The notes under the pieces: generated by a model
The model's input: the letters and a program-made list of their open reading frames with translations, nothing else
Database searches by the model: none
What the model was told of the DNA's origin: nothing
From: Hygrocybe punicea
Taxonomy: Eukaryota; Basidiomycota; Agaricomycetes; Agaricales; Hygrophoraceae
DNA length: 64,000 nucleotides
Direction of reading: 5' to 3'
Assembly (NCBI GenBank): GCA_963556145.1
Contig: OY744473.1
Coordinates: 2,604,001-2,668,000, forward strand
Shown here: positions 1-12,000 of the stretch, piece after piece
Position numbering within the stretch: the first letter of the stretch is position 1
Layout of the letters: every line of letters begins with the position of its first letter
Made by a program: the position numbers and the translations under genes

Positions 1-3000
1 TAGATGCCCGCGATGCCGACATCGCCCAATACATGGCATCCATGACCCTCGCAGACCAAGTTTCCAGGGCGTTTACTCAACCAGGCGGACGGCTTTGGTC
101 CAAATCCAACCCAGCTTCACAAGGTTCGGCGATGACCTCGCAGAATTTATCACTCGGTTCGCCAGAACCCTCAATCGCAGCAGACCGCCCCCACGTTCGC
201 CCCCATGCTCCGAAAGCGCCCGGCCCCTCCAGTCCCCAACCCTCTCAACGCAGCCGAGTGGATTCACACATCCGTCGCCTGGTCGGGATCGAGGCGTCTG
301 TGAAGGACTTGGCTCGGAAGGTCTCCCTAGCCCTCACGGAACTACGAAACCACCCTGGGGAGCTGCCATCGCCCCCTCCTTTGAATCCGCTGTTGTCAAC
401 CTGCACCGAGCTCCGAAATCAATTGGACGCTGTCAAAGGGAAGCAAGCTGCGGTGGTTGAAACCAAGAGGTCCATTGGCGAGCGACTGGATGAAGTCCAG
501 CATCAGCTGGACCAAGGCAAACAGGAGTGGAAACAGAAATTGGCACAGCACCGCAGGGAGGTGAACCACGAACTGAAAACCGACCATCACTTTACACCCT
601 TCCTTCAAGTCTCCCTTTTTTTGGTAGTTGCCTGCCAGGTGGTGCTGAACATTGGGCGTCGCGGATGCCATTTCATGCTTTCAATGCTGCAGTACGTCGT
701 CCAGCTCACCCTGATGAGGGCTGGGCCCCGCCTTTCACCTCGAGAACAAAAGCTTATGTCCGACTTTCTGGTCGATCCTCGCTCCGCCGTGGACCACTTT
801 CATCTGGACGGGAAGAGCGTCATTTATGCGGTCTGCCCAAATCCGAAATGTCACCGCACCTACAAGCCGACTTTCGAAGGCGACTCACCCATTGCTCAAT
901 ACCCACAACGCTGCACTCACCGGGAGTTTCGTGGCGGCCCACGTTGCAAGGAACGCTTGACCAAGCCCCAGGCGATTATGGGTGAGGAGATCCAGGTTCC
1001 CATCAAAACATTTGTTTCCTTCGACTTCAAGGACTGGGTAGCTGGGCTGACTTCTTGACCTGGGTTGGAGGATTGCATGGATTCTTCCTGGACGAGGAAA
1101 GCTGGCAGTGTGGATGAAATGCACGACATTTTTGACAGCGCATTCCTTCGTGAATTCCAAGGCCCTGACAAGCAGCATTCCAGCGTTGGGGGTGACAAAG
1201 GCCGCTACGTATTTAGTCTTTGTGTCGACTTCTTCAACCCGTATACCAATAAACAGGCCGGAAAGAAGGCTTCCATTGGCCTCATATCCCTGGTCTGCCT
1301 CAACCTTCCCCCTGAATTGCGTTACAAGCCAGAGAACATGTTTTTGGCTGGCATCATTCCTGGCCCCAAAGAACCTCCACTCGCTGCAATCAACCATTAC
1401 CTGACCCCACTCATCGATGACTTCTTGGACTTTTGGGTGACTGGGGTCAGATTCTCACGCACTCACCGCCATCCTGGTGGCCGACTGGTGCGCTGTGCAC
1501 TGGTCGTAGTGATCTGTGACCTCCCCGCTGCAAGAAAAGTGGGGGGATTTGCTGCTTTCTCTCATGATCACTTCTGCTCCATCTGTCATTGCACTCGAGC
1601 CACGCATGGCTATGGAAACACGGACTGCGACTCTTGGATCCGACGCTCCGATGCCAACTGCCAGGCTTGCGCTGAACAGTACCGCAGTGCAGGTGATGAG
1701 AAGGCAAGACAGGCACTCTTCGACAAGTCAGGCATTCGTTGGTCGGAATTACTTCAACTGCCTTATTTCGACATTGCCCGCTGTGTGGTAGTTGATGGCA
1801 TGCACAACCTCTTCCTGGGCTTGATCAAAGAGCACTTTGAAGGGATTCTTGGCATTCACCTGAAAAAAGTGGAGGAACTGCCAGTGGTACCAATCGAATT
1901 TTCTTCCACTTGGCAGGAATTCTCTCCCAATGAGCAGAAGAGCGTTTAAAAGCTTCAGAAATACCTACAAGGCCCCATGACAGCTGAACTGGTGGCCGAC
2001 CACCTGAAGATTGTCCAAAAGTTCATGAGATGCCATGCGCGTGCCCTTGAATTTGCCTGTGCCGAGCTCAAGTGCCCAGCGGTGCATTTGGACCTGCATC
2101 GAAAGGCTTCAAAAATTGACCGGGTTGACGCCATCCTCGCCTGGGTAGGTTGCCCTTCCTGGCTACCTGAATGGCTTGCTTATCTTCACCCCACAGCATC
2201 AAGTTCAACCAGAAAAGCGAGAGACTGGTGCCAACACATCAACTGCCCATGGCCATGTATTGATGACGGAGGAGATGGAGGAGATCTGGTCTGATATCAG
2301 GAATATGGTGACACCAAGCTGGGTGACTTCAGTTCCCCAGAATTTGGGCTCTTCTGCTCATGGAAAGGTAAAGGCAGATCAATGGCGGGTACTGGGAACG
2401 ACCTATTTGCCCGTGTCACTCGTTCGCCTTTGGACTAAAGTCCACGGTGGAAATGAGCGCTCAGAACGATGCAGCAAGATTCTTTCCGTCACCATATCCC
2501 TTCTTTCAGCCATAGTCATTGTCTCTTCTCGAGTAACCTCCCACCGCCACGCTGGCCTGTACCTGCAGCATTTGCAGTCATACCTTCACGGGATCCAGGA
2601 GTTGTTCCCCGAATACCATTTCCACCCAAATCATCATGTGGCGTTTCATTTACATGAGTACCTGTTACTCTACGGCCCTCTCCACGCATGGTGGACATTT
2701 CCTTTTGAGCGGATTATCGGTACGCTTCAGCGAATTCCTACCAGCAGCAAAATGGGTGAGCACTGCAGTAAGTAACCTGTAGGCCCCAAATGTACTGATA
2801 AACTCGTAGGTGAATTAGAGGAGACCTTGTCCAGGTCATATACTCGATCTGCAAACCTACGCAGCATTTTATGCAAATCCCAGTGCCCACAAGCCCTGCA
2901 ACATTGCCAAGTAATGTTTGAGAAGCTTTTGAACCCCCAGGTCCGCGACTCACTCATCACCGACATGCTCACTGCATCCTTGGGCTGGGACGTGACCAAT

Positions 3001-3500
3001 GAAGAAGATGCAGCTACTTGGAATGAAAACACAGCCCGCTCTATGCCTGCAGGCCTCCGTCATGCTCTGGCTGTGTCCTTAGGCTCTGACCCGCCAAAGA
3101 AGGCACAGCTTCTCTCCCATCTGACGGTCCATGGCATCACCTATACCGTGTCATCTAAACATGAGGGTAATTCCTGCATTCTTGTACGTCTGAGACGGAG
3201 GTGGAAAGTGATCCAGTTCCGGCTCGCATTGAATACATTGTGCAACTGCCCACCCCACAAGACATAGCTACCCACGTCGCCATCCAACGCCTTCGGCCTG
3301 CATCAGCAGTTGATGATCCATTTGAGGTCTTTCCCGTACTCCGTGCTCGAATGTGGGGTGTGCAACTGGCTGATCTGGAAATCATCTCCATAAATCACAT
3401 CCATGCCCACTTCGCCTACCTGTTATCAAACTGGGAGGAGCAGGATGTCAAGGTCGTTATATCAATGTCGCGTGTAAGCAGCCATATCCTGCCTTGGTGA
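1..3500 (+). pseudogene. Tnp2-family (CACTA/EnSpm-like) transposase, decayed
   Basis: The frame is open from the left edge, so the gene may begin outside the window. It encodes a fungal Tnp2-type transposase, which cuts and pastes CACTA-like DNA transposons in the nucleus. Visible landmarks: a zinc-finger-like stretch near 830-960 (CPNPKCH, then later cysteines), a second cysteine cluster near 1570-1690 (CSICHC...CQAC), and the hallmark VVDGMHNLFLGLIKEHF at about 1788-1838. Two GT-AG introns restore the frame: 2145-2196 (52 nt) and 2756-2809 (54 nt). The gene is broken: an in-frame TGA at 1056-1058 (probably CGA originally), an in-frame TAA at 1947-1949, and a one-base frameshift near 3185-3200, after which the reading continues to the stop at 3500. 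I see no convincing terminal inverted repeat on the right side. The family assignment is firm; the exact start is not known. Confidence 0.85.
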
Positions 3501-4138
3501 ATGGTGCTGACTCAACTTCAGGTGTATTGATCTGCCAGCACAGGTTTTAGGGCCCAATTAGTTGTATGACGTAGCATTAAATTATTAATAAATGAATATC
3601 AAGGCGTCATCCATGTGTGAATGTTATCATTTTGTCACTCAAGTGCCTCCTCAGTGTGTGCTGAGTGTGTGATCAGTGACACACTTGAGTGTGCGAAGCA
3701 TTATGGGCCATGCAAAATGATTTAGTTCCGAAATATTTTGCAAGGGCTAAATCTTATTGTGAAATATGGAATGTTATGACTTGCAAAATCCTTGGCCAAA
3801 ATTCTGCATTTGGTGAGGTTGAATAAACAAGATTTTGACGTCTTGCAAAATTGATTGAATTTGATATTTTTTACAATTATTTTGACAGCTGACAAGGTAT
3901 GGGAAAACTTTCACTTTTGTCTACATTTTCACTCAGAACAATACTTTTGAATTTGATTAATTTTTTGTCGAGATAAATTCCCACAAATCTTTGTGTTTAA
4001 ATAGAATTTCATGAGTTATTATGTGTGAAATTTTAATTGGATTTTGCACGGTTTAAAATCAAATGCAAAACTTTAACAAGCTTCCAATCATTTTGCAATC
4101 ATTTTGCATCCTGCAAAATAGTGCGGTGTCAGCAGTGC
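3501..4138. other. Gene-free AT-rich spacer with short inverted repeats
   Basis: No credible gene. CACTCAAGTG at 3636-3645 faces CACTTGAGTG at 3682-3691, forming a possible 56-bp hairpin; the CACT start resembles CACTA-type ends and may be a relic of the transposon whose transposase lies just upstream. The motif TGCAAAATGATT near 3713 is inverted near 4086-4110 (several ATTTTGCA copies), suggesting a degraded small inverted-repeat element of about 400 bp. Neither has a clear target duplication. Confidence 0.4.
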
Positions 4139-5238
4139 TCCCAATTATATTCAAAATATTCATACACCCTTCAGTTCTCATCGGAATTAGCTGTAAATTG
4201 AACTGCTGACTAATATCAACATTTCAGGCAAGGTGTGACAGTCACATGTGACCAGTCTAACCATATAAGGTACTTTTTGATATTATATACCAAATTTTTT
4301 GCTGATCGCAATGGTAACAGTCACATGTGACCAGTCTAACCATATATGGTAATTTTGCATAATATATGCTAAATCACATACTGCTCATCATATTCATTAC
4401 ACAAATACAATTATATTCAAAATATTTATCCTGGCCTTAATTCTTATCAGATTCAGCTGAAAATTGAACTGCTACCTAATATTATCATTTTGGGTCACAT
4501 GTGACAGTCACATGTGACCACTCTAACCATATAAGGCAATTTCTGATATTGTATAGCAAATTTTTTGCTGATCGCAATGGTGATAGTCACATGTGACCAG
4601 TCTAACCATATAAGGCAATTTTACACCATATATCCTAAATTTCAAGGTGATCACAGGAGTCATAGTCACATGTGACCACTGTTACTATATATAGAAATAT
4701 CAGCCATATAAGCAGAAATTAGTGTAACTCAGATGATATAATGATATTTTTACTTAAAATATATAATTCAATGTGATATCGCTGTATATATTATATACTA
4801 ATTATATATTTCAAGCAAAATCACTTATTGATATTTGTAATAATCATACAAATAAAAATTCAATAATAGAAACAAGACTTTGTTCATGCCATATGCAACA
4901 TTGGTCCACTCAAGCATAGCTGTCTTCATGTTATCATCTGTTGTGCAGCAAAGTTATGGAGAAGTAGAGTTTAGCAAATGTAAGTCAATTGTTATCATAC
5001 TGTTTAAAGACAGTTGTATTTGACAGTTGATGTATTGTGTTGCTCTCTTTTTTGGCTGAGAGTATTGCATAATGATGAAGCAAAGAAGACATGACAGTGG
5101 GAGAGGAAGTTGAGACATGCTATGCAGGTTTTTTCTTCTATTTTTATGTTGCTATGGTGAGAGGTTGCTATGATGAAAGTGAGGAGGGGAAAAAAAGAAC
5201 TCGTTCATGCCATGCGCAGCACTGGCCCACTAAATAAG
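4139..5238 (+). mobile_element. Helentron-family element, 5'-truncated
   Basis: Colinear (as reverse complement) with the complete short element at 40168-41577 and with the 5' and 3' parts of the 11 kb element at 51307-62404. It holds four copies of a roughly 90-bp unit centred on TCACATGTGAC with downstream TCTAACCATATA (4230-4690), and ends with the family's 3' terminus: AAAGAACTCGTTCATG, a hairpin GCCATGC/GCA-C-TGGC, then CACTAAATAAG, followed by a T. The expected 5' terminus (ACGAGTTC...) is missing; homology starts abruptly at about 4139. No protein is encoded, so it would have depended on a helicase supplied elsewhere. Confidence 0.75.
4872..4912 (+). repeat. Second, internal Helentron 3' terminus
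   Basis: TTTGTTCATGCCATATGCAA followed by CATTGGTCCACTCAAG is a diverged version of the 3' terminal hairpin and CAAG end found at 5200-5238. Beyond it the sequence continues into DNA that matches the region downstream of the helicase gene at 61975 onward. The same internal terminus occurs inverted at 11365-11402 and 40572-40615, so it is inherited by the short family members. Confidence 0.55.
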
Positions 5239-5846
5239 TATAACACCCAGCCTTGTACCTTATGGACAAGGCCATGAGACATTTCTGTTGTTATGAATAG
5301 GTCAGCTAACACAAATGCGATTGGTCAGAAGTTATATACTCGATGATGCATTTGTATCTATGATTCTTATCAGCTTCAAATGACTACGGGATCTTGAAAT
5401 ATATACCAGCAAACATGTCCGCATCATCTGTATATGCCATATGATACTGGTCAATTGAACTAGCCTATACTCTCAATAGATATTAGTTGCGGCAATACAG
5501 CAATCCAGTTATGACACCCACCTTAGCACTGTTCAAATGACAAGATGGAGCAGGAAAGAGCAACAATAATAGAAACACAACACAGTGGAACAACATGGTA
5601 TGCAGGCAAGAGTATTGAAACCGTTGAGTTTAATTTTCGGAGTTTAGCTTTCAGAGTAAGAAAACTCTTAGTAATCAGACAAGAACAATATGCAGACCGG
5701 CTGGCGATAATTTAAAACATGAATACAAAAATGTACAGGCTAGGGTATCAACAGATAATTCCAGACAAAGACGAATCCAAAGGGGGGTGGAGGTGATACA
5801 GGTATGTACAAGGTATTCAGCGACAGATATTGGAGATAATCAAATA
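5239..5846. other. Spacer, probable 3' flank of the minus-strand gene
   Basis: No credible coding region. It begins right after the Helentron end and precedes the stop codon of the minus-strand gene at 5847, so part is probably that gene's 3' untranslated region. I see no repeats worth naming. Confidence 0.35.
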
Positions 5847-8605
5847 CTACTCATTGCATGATGTGAGGACGACAACCCATTGCACATTGAGTGACAACTG
5901 CGTGGAAAGCTCTTTGCCAACCCAAGTATTCGCGGTGTATCCAACAAGACAGACACTGCCAGATAAATCGTCAGTCCAAGGATTTAACGTTGTATCTAGA
6001 AGTTGCAGTTGATTTGTGTTGAAGTTGCCCTTTCTCCCATCGTAGATTGGAACTGAGTTACATACATAGCACATATTAATGATTGGTAACACAATTTAAC
6101 GAAATACGACAACTCACCATGGTCATCAAAATTGAGAGCACCCTTCACTGCTCCAGTCCTCGATGATCCGGCTACTTTAACAGGTGATTTGGCAGGTGAG
6201 CCTTTAGCCAACAAATGGCTGAATCCTTGCTGAGAACGGTCTATACACAACTCAGCAATCATATTAACAGTTAATCATGGTTTACCTCCACCGTCCTTAG
6301 GCTTGGCTCTGGTGCTGATGGATATCGCATCTTCATAGATCTGGGCATGAAGTTCTTTGGCCTTAAAAACCATACAAAAGAAGGAACAGAAGCGTTCCCA
6401 CTCCTGGGTGCACAAAGTGCCGGTTATCTGGTGGAACATCCCTTGAGGATCACGCTCATGCAAATTGGAGGAGTTGACAGCAAGAACGGAAGTGAAAATG
6501 GTGTAGAGAAAATTGTGGGGAGCGTTCGCTTGAATGGCATATCTTGTGCTCCAAACAGAATCAGAAGATGCAGCGGACTTGACAATAGAGGGTGATGCAC
6601 GTGAGGGATTAACAAAGATCCCAGCTCTCATGAACATAATGGCCTTGATGATAACACTATTAATTATATTGGTGAGTAACTACATCGGTATATTTTTCAA
6701 TGTAATAAAATAAATCTCACTTGATATTGACACCTGGACAAACATCAGGAATTAAGCTCAAATAAAAGGAACCCATGGGATTCGGTCCATTGTTTGACGT
6801 GACAAGTGTACCAGCACTTGATCGAACATGTGAGTTAGAATAAGACTTGAGAAACAACATACACACCGGAGGTGAGGAAGATTTCCATATGTGTCAGCAA
6901 TGAAAGGATCAAACAGACCCGGGTCAGTGACTTCACAGTCCAATGGTGCCTTCTCAGTAGTAGGATTAACAAACGAATCACTATTACCTAATCAGCTGCC
7001 ATATAGAATTACATACGCAATACGTACGCTTCAGGCAAATCCTCCATATACACAAGTTTCTCCTCCTGGTCGGTGACTTTCTTCTTGCCCTTGGATACTG
7101 GCCTGGAAACTAATCAAATGGTGAACATGATCAACGATGAAAAACTAAACTTGTTCTCAGTTGTCCTCTGATATACTGGAACCATATTCTCACTGGGTGT
7201 CACTGGTTTGAATTTGCTCTTCTTGACCACAGTCCTACAGAAATATAAGCGTAACTCCAGAGATGAAGACAGCTCCTACTTGGTATTCTTGCCTGAAGAA
7301 CGTATCATAGCTTCATCGTTTGAGCCCTTTGATTCATTGGTGATGTTTGACGTTTCTTGTACACGTACTCTGGTATGGTGTGAATCAAGTATACCTATGA
7401 AGCATCAGTTTGAATAACTCACCGCTCCTTTCTTCCTTTGACATGAGGACTACAGAATATTAGTATTGATGCATGGATACAGTAACATATGAGCGACAAA
7501 CTTGACCAACTCAATATCGCTATCACTGTCCACAACCCTGTGAAGGATTATAAGGGAAGTACCACACAGAATCAACACAAACTTACTTTGCACGATTAGT
7601 ACGTGCCACTGACTGATTATCCTCAGAAATATTGTTGGTAGCCATATCATCCGGTACAGGAAGACTATTGATAACATCTCCTCAGCACATATCCACAAAT
7701 GACCAGTAAAGTGGCATACCCTTCAGATTCTTCAGCGTCAACATCAATTAATGTAGAGTCAGACTGATGGCTGATAGATGGTAACAGATATACGGTTAAT
7801 ATAGTGTATTTGCAATCTTATGATACATACCCTTTTGCTTTCTTTGTGTTAGATTTAATGCTAGTAAATGTCCCATCAGCATGTTCATGTTAACAGATAA
7901 TGCAAAAGCGGTTGGTGCTTACAAAAATACATCATCCTCATCCTCATCCTCATAAACCAATGGAACATCTTTGGACTTGGACTTCTTGTTATTTCTAGAT
8001 TTGCAAAGTCAGCACATGATAAAAATGGCTAAGTCATTTACGCATGCATACAAAGACTTTTGGCGTTTGTTAACCCTATTGTGTGCTAAACCAATGACCT
8101 AGAATACACAAAGGTGGCACTTACAGTAGCTTTGCAATAGGCTGACCTTCAGAGTCAGACTCAGATACAGCGCGTTTCTTGGAACGCTGGATGGATCGGG
8201 AAGCCCTTGTAGGAGTGGATGGATTAATCTTTGATGACACATCTCTGTTTAGAAATGAGTGGATGAGTGGTCGGTCACTAAGGCAAGAACAAGTAGATAC
8301 TTGATGACATTGTCAACGTCCGATTCCCCTCTATTTAATGTAAGTTGTGAGTTGATATGTAAAGTCCTGAACAACATACAGTACATCCATGTCACTGTAG
8401 AAACATCTTAGTAAGTAGTGACGTGTAGAAGTTTAATGAATACCTGGAACCATATTCACGCTCGTTGACTTGCTTGGTTGCTTTTTTACGAGAAATAGAT
8501 CTAATTCAAAGCAATCAGTCCCAGGTGGAATAGTTATGCTAAATCAGAAATGAAAACATACTTGGAGCTTTGCTTTGTTGCAGCACGATGGGACATGGAT
8601 GACAT
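5847..8605 (-). CDS. Intron-rich hypothetical protein
   Basis: I do not recognise a function. Reading the minus strand from an ATG at 8605 gives a chain of many small exons separated by introns of roughly 45-60 nt with GTA..TAG or GTG..CAG borders. The front part is basic and rich in K, R and S (KKATK, SKKRAVSESDSEG, NNKKSKSKDV), interspersed with acidic runs (YEDEDEDDV); this is typical of a disordered, possibly nuclear protein. A larger exon at about 6286-6637 encodes a compact block (FVNPSRASPSIVKSAASS to STRAKPKDGGG), followed by exons at about 6115-6250 and 5847-6045 ending in GYTANTW and SLNVQWVVVLTSCNE. The carboxyl end resembles, from memory, hypothetical proteins amplified in agaricomycete genomes; this is only an impression. 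Exon borders are approximate and the start is inferred. It is divergent from the plus-strand gene beginning at 9007. Confidence 0.55.
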
Positions 8606-9006
8606 GATACAGTAAAATACAAGGACAAGTTTGTTTTCAATAACCTCTTTTTACAAATAATGATACACATGTATCACGTGTACCAGGAATGTAATTGTCT
8701 TTCCAGCATATTCTACAAGACGTGATGTATCACGTGTACCAGAAATGTAATCGTCTTTCCAGCACATTCTACAAGACATGTGCTCAACAAATTGTTAACT
8801 GTACAGAATGTTGATGTGTAGTGTGACAAATACAGACTGCACATTAATGAGGCATTTTATCTGGTTAAAGTATATATTAGAGGAGAACAGCCAGAGACCT
8901 AACCAATGCTATTTGTTACAAGACATACCAATATGAATATAATCCAACGTGCGAAAATCTGCATATATAGTCTGTATACGCAAGTACCTCCCTCCCATAG
9001 CAATCT
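8606..9006. promoter_or_regulatory. Divergent intergenic promoter region
   Basis: This 400-bp gap separates the starts of two divergent genes (8605 minus, 9007 plus). It includes two tandem 56-bp repeats with a palindromic CACGTG core and an AT-rich AGTATATATTAGAG at about 8868-8882 that could serve as a TATA element for the plus-strand gene. Promoter function is inferred from position only. Confidence 0.4.
8669..8780. repeat. Tandem 56-bp repeat, two copies, each with CACGTG
   Basis: Copies at 8669-8724 and 8725-8780 share ATGTATCACGTGTACCAG and CTTTCCAGCA and differ at only a few positions. CACGTG is the classic bHLH-factor palindrome. The array lies between two divergent genes. Confidence 0.7.
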
Positions 9007-12000
9007 ATGAATAAGTTTTATGAGCTGGTAGCTGCTGGTGAGTAGAAGAATTTTATACTGCCATAGCTTGATTCAATCATATAATTACAGGTGAAAAACT
9101 GGAACTTGAAGCCTCCATACAGTATAACGGTTCCAAGCAAGCTAGCTATCTCTGCACATTGACTAAAGTAAGAGCCTGAATATCTTTGCGACACAGCAAA
9201 AACTTAGCTGCATACAGGCTGATGGCCTTCTTGATTCACTGCAAGTCCGCTATAAGAAAGACCATCATCAGTACCAACTTGTAAAGGGGGGACTGGGAGA
9301 AGGACCTGAAGAAGTAGTATTACGTCTGACAGGCATCCTCACTCACTGTGAACTACCACCAGTTCTCAAGCTACCCAGGTATTTTCAGCACAATGACGTG
9401 AATGAAGAACTTACTCAAATTTCAGGAATCCAATGCGTATTAGGCAGGCAATACAATTGACTTGTTTAGTGGGCCAGTGCTGCGCATGGCATGAACGAGT
9501 TCTTTTTTCCCTCTCCATACTTCCATGATGAAGTAAGCAATAACATTAAATTGTTGGAATTGGTAACGTCGTACATTTATCATTGTCTACGTTATTCGTT
9601 TGGATATGCGCTTATCTTGTTATTATCAGATATCTACTCTCAGGACTATCTTCGTATGTAATCTTTCTTACTCATTGGAGTGTATCCGGGTCTGCCCTCT
9701 CCGAGGGACTCATGCTATTGGCTAGTTACTCATCATTAGTCATCGTTGTAGTCAGTATATATACTTGGTATCCGATGTAGTAGTTACCCCATCGGATTAT
9801 TACAAGTTTGTATCAGACCTCACCACTAGTCTCTCTAAGAAATGACTTTCTTACGAGTGTCAACTAACGTTGCCATCAACCGTATAATCTGCTTTTAACA
9901 TAAATTGCATAACACGTGTTACATATGGTATAAGACATATATGTTGTATATTGCACGTTGTTCTAATTGTTGGAAATAGTAATCTTATCATCATATGTCT
10001 TTGTTTGTTGGTCTTAGTCATTTACTCTTCATCATCAGACCGGACTGTTTAGTCAGTTGTTTGTCATATTGGAATCTATACCATTCTATTTGGTTTTTTC
10101 CATGACTTTATGTATATAACTAGTGTCCTAACATTCAGATTAGTTGAACATTGGTTACCCCAGCAATACACCAGTCCATCATCAACCGATTCATCTAAAT
10201 TTATCTCTAAGTTATTCATCTAGTGCGAAATCAACACATATCCGGCAACCAACTTCTCAAACTAATAAGCTCACCTCTCATCTTAGCAACATAAAAGTAG
10301 AAAAAATAAAACTACATAGAGTGTCTTGAGTCTTCATCAACATCCTCTCTTATGATCATGTCTTCTGTGCTGCATTACCATGCAATCATCTCAGTCATAA
10401 AAGAAAAGGGAGCAACAGGTTAACTGCGAAACACAAATGCCTCTTACAGCCGTTTGCATTGAATATGGCAGTAAATTGCATCAATTGAGAAAAGTGGACT
10501 TAGAAGAATTTTGAGTGCTCTGTTGTGTATCTCATGAAGTACTGCATGGATTAAGATGGTTATAGAGGGAAAGTTGTACCATTTCTTAAGGGCTATCTAC
10601 TCCTGTAATTACATTTGGACAATATTTAGTGTATGGTGAGTTGTGGGTGAAATAGAAGGTAAACTGGTGTTTTTTGACATCCAAATTGATATTGTCAAAT
10701 TATGGCATCAAATGAGCTCCTATGAACAAGATTGTAGGGAGAAAATTGTTCAGTTTTTCAAGGGCTAGAAGCTTATATACCGTATTTTTCTTCATTTTTC
10801 TTCATTTTTGTCCTTTCAGCCAATAATTATGAGTCTTATACTATTTCAAGCCCAATATGAATATACATGGTAAAGATGTAAAATTGGCTGAAAGGACAAA
10901 AATGAAGAAAAATGAAGAAAAATACGGTATATAAGCTTCTAGCCCTTGAAAAACTGAACAATTTTCTCCCTACAATCTTGTTCATAGGAGCTCATTTGAT
11001 GCCACAATTTGACAATATCATATTGGGTGTGAAAATACTACATTACCTGTTTATTTCATCCACCACTCATCATATACTAAATATAGTCCAAATGTAATTA
11101 CTGGAGCTGATAGTCCTTAGAACATAGTACAACTTTCCCTCTGTAACCATGTCAATCTGTGCAGTATTTCATGAGATATAGGATTGAGCACAGAAAATTT
11201 GTCTAAGTCCATATTATTCTATTGATTCAAAAAATTTCAAAAAGTGCCATCATTTATGCAAATGGCTGTAAACAGTATGGTAACAATTGACTTACATTTG
11301 CTCAATCCCTACTTCTCCATAACATTGAATGTTGTACAACAGATGATAACATAAAGACAGCTGTGCTTGGTGAGTAGGCCAATGTTGCAACAAAGTCTTT
11401 TGTCTTTCATTGGATTTTTATTTGTATGATTGTAACAAATATCAATAAGTGATTTTGCTTGAAGTATACAATTAGCACATAAGATAATATATGTATATAG
11501 CAATATCACATTGAATTTTGTGTTTTAAGTAAAAATATTAGTACATCATCTAATTTTAGCTCATTTCTGCTTATATAGCTGATATTTCTATATATAGTAA
11601 CAGTGGTCACATGTGACTATGACTCCTGTGATCAGCTCTAAATTTAGCATATATAGTATAAAATTTCCTTATATAGTTAGACTGGTCACATGTGACTGTC
11701 ACTATTGTGATCAGCAAAAGATTTGCTATATAATATCAAAAATTACCTTATATGGTTAGAGTGGTCACATGTGACTGTCACACCTCACCTAAAATGGTTA
11801 CATTAGTCAGCAGTTCGATTTTCAGCTGATTCCAATAAGAATTGAAGTCAGTATGAATATTTTGAATATAATTGCAAAGTAATTTGTCTTGTCTGAGGTA
11901 ACCCATATTTGGATGCTTATGTAAGCTTGTGAAGTAGAATCATATCTGTTGCCTAAGAAAATTTTGTCTATAGGAGATCAACTTTATTAATTAATTAATT

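Noticed and set aside
3636..3691. Right-hand terminal repeat of the Tnp2 transposon
   Set aside because: The CACTCAAGTG/CACTTGAGTG pair is only 46 bp apart and no matching left end or 3-bp duplication is visible in the window.
8669..8780. CRISPR-like repeat-spacer array
   Set aside because: Only two adjacent tandem copies with no spacers, in a fungal genome.
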